DNA of 59,370 nt, from the NCBI GenBank assembly GCA_031180405.1, contig JAPSLU010000007.1, positions 1 through 59,370 of the forward strand, read 5' to 3'. The translations under genes and the position numbers were made by a program. This DNA comes from Bacillus sp. (in: firmicutes) (GTDB taxonomy: Bacteria; Bacillota; Bacilli; Bacillales; Bacillaceae). Numbering within the stretch: position 1 is the stretch's first letter; each line of letters starts with the position of its first letter. Below the pieces are notes generated by a model. That model saw only the letters and a list, made by a program, of their open reading frames with translations, was not told where the DNA came from and made no database searches. Positions 54,001-59,370 of this stretch are shown one piece after another.

Positions 54001-54127
54001 CTGAATCAACACTTTCTATAGGTTCAGCATTGCCTACAGGTACAAACGGTAAAAATAGCTGAACTAGCAAAATAAAAATGAGGAAAAGTGGCATTCCAAC
54101 TTTTCCTCCTATATGCCTATAAAACAT
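48011..54127 (-). CDS. Giant wall-anchored multidomain lipase/adhesin
   Basis: Surface protein of 2038 residues. Signal peptide about 1-34, then a beta-rich N-terminal domain (35-300) and an alternative CARDB/DUF11-like domain (300-400). Eight helical repeats of about 64 residues follow (about 409-919; consensus IxxLPxxxELKxxDxxxVExARxKVxxAL). A PKD domain spans about 929-1002 (YVWDFGDG), a carboxypeptidase-regulatory-like domain about 1005-1100, and further CARDB-like strands to 1420. The class 3 lipase domain (about 1430-1640) has the nucleophile in LTGHSLGG near 1547. A beta domain, a Pro/Glu/Asp-rich repeat stalk (about 1886-1966), the sorting signal IPNTA near 2007, a TM segment and a basic tail end the protein. 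It probably acts on lipids or esters outside the wall; substrate unknown. RBS AGAGGG. Confidence 0.88.
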   Translation of the reverse strand: MFYRHIGGKVGMPLFLIFILLVQLFLPFVPVGNAEPIESVDSASWEDNLNPASVKMNNDLIGYTVNGTGQISIGTSEGINLLYGYPHGTTSYPTIGIDGETFQFRASKQTVNNKDLQVKNVMSVNGVEIIQEISIVRNSVTQKNDQVLMKYTVTNTNDTQHEVGLRMMLDTMIGNNDGAPFRVPGVGNITREAEISKDSLPNYFHVVNNLENPTIVAQGSFGEVKPDYVQFTNWGNVYGNDWDYQVNGNFIISDSAIVAKWNEGTFKANETKTFTMYYGLSEFNSESSDGLVINAAADREVEVKEGNYSPNPFQVTAYIINAGEQLSSNTNVTIELPEGLTLVDSNETIEIGDLEIGQEKQVSWEVAIEPHYEQKDYRYAIKLESDTYNESQLDMEIHVPAIEKSYFIPQAVEEAVSAIEELLPINELTLAQKDKVEQAMEKIDYVLFLGGKEQDISNFAAFTEAENKIHTIEESVEKAVNAISELPSSTSLKYKDKYNVEHARALVEEAFQQGAVMADLSNMEKLTELESELANMEEILNQVVQAIEAIPENEELKYAHSADIELARQKVDQTLNKGIALEDITNIGKLEDSEVRIQEIIEIVVSANESIANLPSIEELKLKDKQLVEEARNKIDEALSFAVEEDFDQLPKLVELETRISEIEEALKSATEAISALPSISELRYDMRTVVEEARQKVEFALSFGASESDIESLEQLEQAEDKINLMTEAIKVASDAINEVTAIDPLKLSHKSVVDQANEKVVAALDVGVIEDDITNVQKLRIAQQTIEEIQELVKQTQEEITLLPNIEEVNYQTREQLNKVKELVDKALQSADESDIQNLTHFRDVQEKVSEIMRKIETVEKALSEIPEISSLTEADVERINQIRVSVDELLSLNTPATEIDGYQKLIEAEEYLKIEPDDGPPLRANAGEDRVTEEGLEITFNAEKSTPANQISRYVWDFGDGNTAEGNIVTHTYNKAGTYTATLTIYNDKGETTTDTVSVEVSAVNHDKDLKIKVVDKETKAPIRDANVMFEYAGGSQEQFTTDHNGQVSVTVGQGTYKIYGYKKDYRPGVITAQVEDGKERVVTIELESGQVALGDLEVKRLTLEEIKEAGIDVNDPANQNVYEFKVVLEYGEKRLSNKVYVNESGNFVGTPASFPLGDGRKAIPYVFWPIEGDYEKSTPSIAYLIIPGEARWLKEFFEVSLVMENAAGEGFDITDSEVELKLPEGLVLAPTNDEQNLKVDLGVIAGGESVLQNWIIRGDKKGEYNIEAAFKGMLQPFGQEVQTVFETKDPIKVWGEDMLEMYVVAPSRTVQGVPIEVKFGIKNKSNIPAYNVTLELKEEGRVGYDYAPGQSLTQMISVLQAGDIEWFTYTLIPYKTGTFNLNASDIIKTGGNADIDAEIVYYSPNDARDLLVFSHLSYFPFSAYKGVELKDIPLFKAEEFDKLSEDLLKVYSQDDMKNVIEEVGDWEVLDHRDIGTSNFNGTAFKNGKDIVIAFRGSQQAMDWFLNLGIAFQGFHLQVLDGIVFVNDILKNYPDHNITLTGHSLGGFIAQATTYELLRGNLLPNNDFNFVGTSTFNAPGFTTGFLSVSAGLIDGSNTCTVGVCWWDSVEEWEALEHEFSEDITNYIIKNDPVGETLGLAYHVGRKAMLDQIIVDIHEHSIINFYPHFESHGSIEQVVDHLDDHAPDDGTGDEEEDSGEEPAVITPNIANDRASLTDEMVEKFLGQENPVLDLSTMESQQKVYFDVTTEQLKQLKEQGVSFELHRDDVRIQIPTSNLNENYDVSISMERLPNQKGSYSTAYSFKIIQNNQYVSTFNEPVTLMFPVNMNDEEVHPEDLKVYYIDENGQFHLIGGTYKDGFIEAKTDHFSTFAVFHPEALGVGDEDEAGEPETDPNEGEESPEDPGTDPDEGEESPEDPGTDPGEGEESPEDPGTDPDGGEKSPEDSRTDSNGGEEDSEEPKTDSNAGDKDTVTPESGSKSVSEQLEESEKSIEKEKVQTSKGEIPNTAMNHYNYLLFGILLLSAGILVRRKWRRSL

Positions 54128-54439
54128 ACAATAAGTTCCCTCTTTTCTTTGACAAAATTTTTAGACCTTTATTAATTACGGTATAAGTGTGTAAAGTCCT
54201 GCAGTAATATGTAATTTTTTACATAAATAGCAGGAGTAAAGTCACAATAAACGTTAAGAGTTTAGGACATAGATCCTACCCTTACCTTCAATATCCTACA
54301 TTATAGATAAAAATGTGGAAGAGGATATCAATAAAGGTCTGTTGATCTACTTACGACTACAGCAGTGATTGGAGTCAATCTTAGTAGTGGGTTACATGAA
54401 TGGTTTGAAGCGCGTCTATGCCTTGATTTCTCATGATGC

Positions 54440-54695
54440 TCATCAATTTCTAACTATTTAAGAAGAAGAACTTCACAGCTGCTTGTACGGAGGATGCTCC
54501 TGTATCTTTCATATAATTAATCACAATCCTTAAATGTAATATCACCGATTATATAATGCGTTTGTACATCAATCCTTGTTCCTGTAAAAGAGCAATCCCT
54601 TCTCTTAATACCGATAAATTAACCTTATACTTATCCGAAGTTATTTTAAAAGAATCAATACCTTTTAAGTAATGTTCTTCTGCAAGTATTTTTGT
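54440..54695 (-). pseudogene. Possible decayed gene fragment
   Basis: A minus-strand frame without start reads ILAEEHYLKGIDSFK, then KVNLSVLREGIALLQEQGLM. After a stop and frame change MKDTGASSVQAAVKFFF and SIMRNQGIDALQTIHV follow. The composition is strongly protein-like. Family not identified. Confidence 0.35.
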
Positions 54696-54713
54696 TTGTT
54701 TTCAATTAATTTT

Positions 54714-54777
54714 TAGTCATAAAAAACTACACCCCAATTGTTAATTATCTCTAACAATTGAGGTGCAGTTATGACTA
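54714..54777 (-). terminator. Large intrinsic terminator of the polysaccharide operon
   Basis: ACTGCACCTCAATTGTTA pairs with TAACAATTGGGGTGTAGT, followed on the minus strand by TTTTTTATG. The stem extends through TAGTCATAA/TTATGACTA. It lies about 100 bases past the ligase gene. Confidence 0.8.
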
Positions 54778-54872
54778 AACAAGGACGGCTTCGCTTTATC
54801 CATCTACCATTTACGGACCTAAATCTAGCCTATTACGACAAACTTCAAGTAGTGACATTCATCCAAAACAAC

Positions 54873-56192
54873 CTACGTTTCCCTACCCGCCTGATTCAAA
54901 ACAACTGCACACAGTCCCAGAAAAAACCACAAATATCGCCAATGTAAAGTATCAATAAACATACTATTTAACATGATTCCGATAAAAACAGATAAAAACA
55001 AATAAATTGGTAAATTCCACACTTCTCTTTTCCGTAAAATAAAAAGCTGAAAGAAAAAATAAAGGAGAACTGATACAAACAGAAGAAATGCCAACCAACC
55101 ATTTTCAGCAATAATCCGAACAAATAAATTGTGTGTAGCATAGCCGTAATAGTATTCAAATTGTCCCGGTCCGATTCCGAGTAAATGAGAAGAACCTAAG
55201 AATATACCTTGTAACTGATAAAAAAACCGGTCAGTATCATACTGTTGAAGAACAGTAACATTAGACGTATTTGAAAATCTTATAGATAAGTAATTTGTTA
55301 TCGAATCACCAGCTACTATTAATGTTAGAGCAGCTAATACAATCATTGCACCTAAAAACAGCACCACTTGTCCATACCTTTTCTTATATAAGATGGTATA
55401 AAAAAAGTAAATAATCATGACAATTCCAAAATTTAAAAGTGCAGCCCTTGACATTGCAGCCAATAAGGTAATTATTACAAGTACTGACAGACTGATATAA
55501 GCAAAATACGAAAAGGTAGTATAGTGGTACGTAAAGGCCCTTTCCATTAAAAGAAAAATAGCTAAGATTAAGAAAGGAGAAAAATCATTCGGATCCATAA
55601 AAAAACCCTGTGCACGAACCCCCTGAAACCACGTACCAATATAGCCAATAAATCCGAACTTTTCAGCAAATACCGCAATGACTGAGAAGAGGACTGTACA
55701 AATATATCCCCAAATAATGGCATTAAACTCCCATTTTTCACGAATCATCATAGCCAGAAAATAAAAGATTATAACCATAAATACTGTATGGATAAAATAA
55801 CTGATACCTAAGTTAATATTCATACTTCCAATAATAGAGAGCATGGAAACAAGTAAAAACATAAGTAGTCCATAATGAACAAACCGGATCTTTCTTAGCA
55901 TGATCAGCTTTTGCTTTTTTCCAATAAAGAAAAGACCGGCTATCAAAACGAAAAGAAGATCAAATGGTTTTATTGACATATTCATGATTCCAAAACTACT
56001 GAAAAGCACAAATAAAAACATAGCCGATCGATAAGTAACACCCAGATAAACTAATAAAATTAGAAGGAAAAGACCAATAATTATATAGCTTCCATGAATT
56101 AAAGAAGGACTAAAAATGGAAATAAAAACCCCTATACAAAGACTGAAGATAACCAATGGTATTTGATAGATTACAAGGCCCTTTTCTTCCAT
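54873..56192 (-). CDS. O-antigen ligase/polymerase family membrane protein
   Basis: Membrane protein of 439 residues with about eleven or twelve hydrophobic segments and a large extracellular loop (about 280-340) holding GIGPGQFEYYYGYATHNLFV, the conserved Wzy_C-type stretch with its His. Expected to polymerise or ligate lipid-linked polysaccharide repeat units on the outer face of the membrane. RBS AGGAGGGA. It is the last gene of the cluster and is followed by a strong terminator. Confidence 0.87.
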   Translation of the reverse strand: MEEKGLVIYQIPLVIFSLCIGVFISIFSPSLIHGSYIIIGLFLLILLVYLGVTYRSAMFLFVLFSSFGIMNMSIKPFDLLFVLIAGLFFIGKKQKLIMLRKIRFVHYGLLMFLLVSMLSIIGSMNINLGISYFIHTVFMVIIFYFLAMMIREKWEFNAIIWGYICTVLFSVIAVFAEKFGFIGYIGTWFQGVRAQGFFMDPNDFSPFLILAIFLLMERAFTYHYTTFSYFAYISLSVLVIITLLAAMSRAALLNFGIVMIIYFFYTILYKKRYGQVVLFLGAMIVLAALTLIVAGDSITNYLSIRFSNTSNVTVLQQYDTDRFFYQLQGIFLGSSHLLGIGPGQFEYYYGYATHNLFVRIIAENGWLAFLLFVSVLLYFFFQLFILRKREVWNLPIYLFLSVFIGIMLNSMFIDTLHWRYLWFFLGLCAVVLNQAGRET

Positions 56193-56219
56193 TTAAAATC
56201 CCTCCTTCATTCTGCTCTG

Positions 56220-57689
56220 TTAAGTCCTCATCTGTTTTAAAGGATTTTCACGAAAAACAATTACTAGTCCAATATAAAATAAGAAAAAAGGTGTACCTAT
56301 AATCATTCTAACGAGCGGTATCATATCTTCCGACACATATTGATTCACCAACATTATTGGAACCATTAAAACGAGAGCAATTAAGGTTACTTTCATCAAA
56401 GCCACCCATGGAATCTTCCACTTAATGTGATTATATGAACAAATAAATAGCAAACAGCTATATACGATAAAGCCGATTGATGTTGAAATTGCCGCACCAA
56501 TAAATCCCCATTTCGGAATAAATAAGAGATTGAGTCCAAAGTTACATACAGCAGCCACCAAAATAAAATAAAACATGGCTTTTGTTCTCTCAGCAATTTG
56601 ATATGTTAATTGACCATAGAGTCCGATATTCCATGCGAAGAAACCAATAATTAAAATTGGGATAATCATGGCCCCGCTTGTAAATTGATCACCAAGGATA
56701 ATCTCACTTATTTCTTCTCGATATATAGAAAAATAGACACCGAAGGGCATTGTTATAATAATAAAGATCCGCGTAAATAATGAAATTCTCTCCTCAATAT
56801 ATGCCTTTGAAGTATTCTGTTGAATTTCATTCATTATAAGTGGTTGTATAGCAAAAAACAATGGATTGCAAATAAGCGCTACAGCTTGGACAGCAATCGT
56901 AAAATTTGCTGAGTACACCCCTACCTCATTAGAAGAACGAAAATATTCAATCATATAGCGATCTGTAAGATTTAATATAGTTGTCCCAATATACCATCCG
57001 ATTAAAGGAAAACCATATGTCCAAAGCTTCTTTACAAAAGCTAAAAATGACTGCATATTTCTGTGGATCTCAGAAAACATTTTATCAGTTTCTACATAGC
57101 GAAGCATAGGCACTATCACAAGGACCTGGGCGAAAAAAGCTCCCCATATAAAAGAAACCGGATCAAAGTTAATGAGTACAATCAGTAGGAAAGTCAACAC
57201 TAGCTTTAAAACAGATTGAACAACATTAAAATTACGAACATGCTTTGCCAGCAAATCAACCTGGTAAACTCCTCCGAACACCATAAAATAAATAGAGCTA
57301 ATAACAAAGAGGAAAGATGGCCAATAATAGATTTGATAACTTTGTAAAAGTTCGGGCAAGAAAATATAAAGAATACTGGAGACTAGTAAAAAAACTAGTG
57401 TGATAACAAGCAAAAGATAATTGAGGTTACGATTAAATTCCCCAATGTTACCAGCCCGGCTATATTCCGGACGATAACGTTGAACAGATAAGACAATCCA
57501 CTGTGCAAGCAGGGAGGAAATAATAATAGTTGTGTTGACAACAATCGTATACGTACCGTATTGCATAGGGGTAAAAAACCGCGTAAAAGTCATTAATAAT
57601 ACAATATTAATAAGTGCAGGAGTGAGAAATACAGGAATATAGATAACCGTATCTTTGCTTATTCGGCTTATGCCATTTAATGCTACCAT
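56220..57689 (-). CDS. Polysaccharide flippase (Wzx, MATE/PST family)
   Basis: Membrane protein of 489 residues with about fourteen hydrophobic segments, starting with the typical amphipathic GISRISKDTVIYIPVFL. It should flip lipid-linked oligosaccharide to the outer face before polymerisation by the downstream ligase/polymerase. RBS AAGGGGAT. It lies between a glycosyltransferase gene and the ligase gene with short gaps, so they are co-transcribed. Confidence 0.9.
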   Translation of the reverse strand: MVALNGISRISKDTVIYIPVFLTPALINIVLLMTFTRFFTPMQYGTYTIVVNTTIIISSLLAQWIVLSVQRYRPEYSRAGNIGEFNRNLNYLLLVITLVFLLVSSILYIFLPELLQSYQIYYWPSFLFVISSIYFMVFGGVYQVDLLAKHVRNFNVVQSVLKLVLTFLLIVLINFDPVSFIWGAFFAQVLVIVPMLRYVETDKMFSEIHRNMQSFLAFVKKLWTYGFPLIGWYIGTTILNLTDRYMIEYFRSSNEVGVYSANFTIAVQAVALICNPLFFAIQPLIMNEIQQNTSKAYIEERISLFTRIFIIITMPFGVYFSIYREEISEIILGDQFTSGAMIIPILIIGFFAWNIGLYGQLTYQIAERTKAMFYFILVAAVCNFGLNLLFIPKWGFIGAAISTSIGFIVYSCLLFICSYNHIKWKIPWVALMKVTLIALVLMVPIMLVNQYVSEDMIPLVRMIIGTPFFLFYIGLVIVFRENPLKQMRT

Positions 57690-57710
57690 TTCAATAAATC
57701 CCCTTTTTCC

Positions 57711-58829
57711 CTATCCAAAATAAACCTTATTTGTTTCTGAGCACATTCTTTCAACCGTAACATTTCTTGCTAGCTTAATACTTTCCGTACCAATGTATTC
57801 ACGTAAGAGATCGTCTGAAAGCAATGTCTTTAAGCGAAGATACATAGATTCATCATCATTAATTGGGACAATCAATTTCTTTTCATTATTTGGATCCAGC
57901 AATTGTTTAACTCCCCCTACATCCGTACTCACAACAGGAAGCCCCCTACTGCACGCTTCTAGGAGTACATAAGGCAGTCCTTCTTTATGGGAGGTGATGA
58001 TCATCACATGCATTCGGTCTATCCATTCATAGACATTGTCCTGATTTCCTTTAAATAAAACAATAGATTGCAAATCTTCCTTTACAACTTCCTGTTTATA
58101 ATGCTCGATTAACGGACCCTCTCCAACGATCCAAAATTCTGGGTTCTCAAGTCCTCTTTCTTTAAAAAGTTTTGCCACCCTGATGAGCATATCTATATTC
58201 TTTTCAGAAACGATTCGTCCAACTAATCCGACAATTCTTTTAGCACACTTCCGGAGTGCTTCCTGCCTGACTTCCAATTCTAAGGGGGAACATATGGTCC
58301 CAGATGGAATACCATTTTGAATAACATGCATTTTGTTTTTATTTATCCCCATGGCTTTTCCTTTTTCATAATCAAAGGCTGACACGGTAATAATCTTTGT
58401 TGAAACCCAACTGCAAACTCTTTCAAGAAATATATATATAGCTTTCATTTTCTTTGACAAGGTGGGGTCCGTAAAAACAAATCCGTGTGCTGTAAAAATA
58501 TTCCTACTGACTCCATTAAAAAATCCGGCGAACCTTGTCAGTATTCCTGCCTTTGAACTATGTGAATGGACTAGATCATATTTTCCTTTTTTTATAAAAA
58601 CAAATAAATTAAAAAAGGCTTTTAAGTCCTTTCTTAATTCAACCCTTCTCGATATTTCAATAACCGTCACACCAATGTTGCGGTCTATTAACTCCTTAAT
58701 TAGCGGACCATTTTCACCGACAACCACATGAACATCATGTCCTAAATTCTTAAACCACTCAGATAAGTAAAGTAAATGACGTTGGGCGCCTCCAATATCT
58801 GCGCCGGTAATAACATATAGAATTTTCAT
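57711..58829 (-). CDS. Glycosyltransferase family 4 (GT-B fold)
   Basis: Cytoplasmic enzyme of 372 residues. The N-terminal Rossmann half starts MKILYVITGADIGGAQRHLL; HSHSSKAGILTRF lies near 92. The C-terminal half has GLVGRIVSEKNIDMLI, the nucleotide-sugar block VGEGPL and the ExxxxGLPxV motif (HKEGLPYVLLEACSRGLPVV). It transfers a sugar to a lipid carrier during polysaccharide assembly. The ATG follows the stop codon of the previous gene directly (TAAATG). Confidence 0.9.
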   Translation of the reverse strand: MKILYVITGADIGGAQRHLLYLSEWFKNLGHDVHVVVGENGPLIKELIDRNIGVTVIEISRRVELRKDLKAFFNLFVFIKKGKYDLVHSHSSKAGILTRFAGFFNGVSRNIFTAHGFVFTDPTLSKKMKAIYIFLERVCSWVSTKIITVSAFDYEKGKAMGINKNKMHVIQNGIPSGTICSPLELEVRQEALRKCAKRIVGLVGRIVSEKNIDMLIRVAKLFKERGLENPEFWIVGEGPLIEHYKQEVVKEDLQSIVLFKGNQDNVYEWIDRMHVMIITSHKEGLPYVLLEACSRGLPVVSTDVGGVKQLLDPNNEKKLIVPINDDESMYLRLKTLLSDDLLREYIGTESIKLARNVTVERMCSETNKVYFG

Positions 58830-59370
58830 TTATTCAATGGTGTTAATTACACCTGCCACTCCTTTTATAAATGATTCTTTCGTAAAATAGGCTTCATATC
58901 TTTTTCTTGCTTGATGTCCCATCGTTTTACATAATAAAGGCTGTGTTAGGAGAATTTTCAGCTTACTAACTAAGTCATCCAAATCATCAGGGTTAATAAT
59001 AAAACCCGTTTCTTCATGAACAATTAACTCTGATATTCCGCCGACATTTGTTGATATTGACGGAATGCCCATTGCCATAGCTTCGATAATGGATAGCGGT
59101 AGGCCCTCGGTATCTGATGGTAAGATGACAACATTGGATTGGCTAACCTTTTCAAAAGGATTTTCTAGCCAACCTAAGAAAGAAACAGTATCTGATAAAT
59201 TAAATTCTTGGATTTTTCCTTGTAAAGAATCCATATATTCATTCGAATGCCAAGGTGGTTTTTCCCCGATAATATTTAGTTGAACATTAAAGCCTGCTTG
59301 TTTTAACTTGGCACAAGCAGTAATCGCAAGATCTTGTCTTTTTCCTACAATAATTGTTCCTACCATACTA
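58830..59370 (-). CDS. Glycosyltransferase family 4, partial (5' end outside the window)
   Basis: The C-terminal half of a GT-B glycosyltransferase, 178 visible residues. The first visible stretch (VGTIIVGKRQDLAI) corresponds to the middle of the family, just before the nucleotide-sugar domain. The usual ExxGLPLSIIEAMAMGIP follows. The Met at 59366 is therefore almost certainly internal and the gene continues past the window edge. Confidence 0.88.
   Translation of the reverse strand, partial: SMVGTIIVGKRQDLAITACAKLKQAGFNVQLNIIGEKPPWHSNEYMDSLQGKIQEFNLSDTVSFLGWLENPFEKVSQSNVVILPSDTEGLPLSIIEAMAMGIPSISTNVGGISELIVHEETGFIINPDDLDDLVSKLKILLTQPLLCKTMGHQARKRYEAYFTKESFIKGVAGVINTIE

Noticed and set aside
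54721-54777. Large inverted repeat considered as an insertion-element end
   Set aside because: The T run on the minus strand and the position after the ligase gene fit an intrinsic terminator better; no partner end was found.

Overview
The window looks like a chromosomal segment of an AT-rich, spore-forming Bacillaceae bacterium (Bacillus/Metabacillus-like). Supporting signs are strong GGAGG-type ribosome binding sites, frequent TTG/GTG starts, two Spo0E-like phosphatases, an IDEAL-domain protein, YesM/YesN-type regulators, CcpA-type cre boxes, a class D sortase and T-tailed hairpin terminators. No CRISPR array, rRNA, complete tRNA or intact prophage was seen.

Layout. (1) 62-6010: a LacI-controlled fructo-oligosaccharide/sucrose uptake locus with a binding protein, two permeases and a GH32 enzyme. 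(2) 6092-9957: secreted proteins, namely an SGNH hydrolase, two repetitive exported proteins and a tiny paralogous protein. (3) 10244-11940: two coupled P-loop GTPases. (4) 12127-14150: a ROK fructokinase and a zinc alcohol/polyol dehydrogenase, followed by a decayed region. (5) 15114-21157: two divergent PAS-GGDEF-EAL proteins; the second sits behind a c-di-GMP-I riboswitch and an unidentified terminated RNA. (6) 21397-23042: a NERD-domain protein and an HTH protein. (7) 23478-35594: a YesN/YesM-type two-component system, sugar ABC importer, LacZ (GH2) and GH42 beta-galactosidase, one galactoside-utilisation cluster. (8) 36189-42545: a sigma-like factor and many small genes (Spo0E-like, IDEAL, ribbon-helix-helix), a riboswitch-controlled GGDEF protein and several gene remnants. 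(9) 43189-47247: a PTS EIIC-like membrane protein, a class D sortase with an LPDTA substrate, and a REP-associated tyrosine transposase (RAYT). (10) 48011-54127: a 2038-residue wall-anchored multidomain lipase. (11) 54873-59370: part of a polysaccharide locus with a ligase/polymerase, a flippase and two glycosyltransferases, the last cut by the window edge.

The most unusual signal is a family of about 18 short palindromic elements across the window. Each has a core reading GGGGAC(A/G)GGTT on one strand, enclosed by arms that differ between copies yet stay complementary within a copy (GGGACA/TGTCCC, GGTACA/TGTACC, GGAACA/TGTTCC, GAGAACA/TGTTCTC). Most lie directly at gene 3' ends with the core in the sense direction of the gene. 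Four reading frames end inside or just past one. One abuts the stop codon of the RAYT gene, which makes that enzyme the natural candidate mobiliser.

Three c-di-GMP enzymes with two c-di-GMP riboswitches, a sortase with two probable substrates, and the polysaccharide genes suggest that surface architecture is a theme. The two sugar loci each combine import, hydrolysis and a dedicated regulator with probable catabolite repression.
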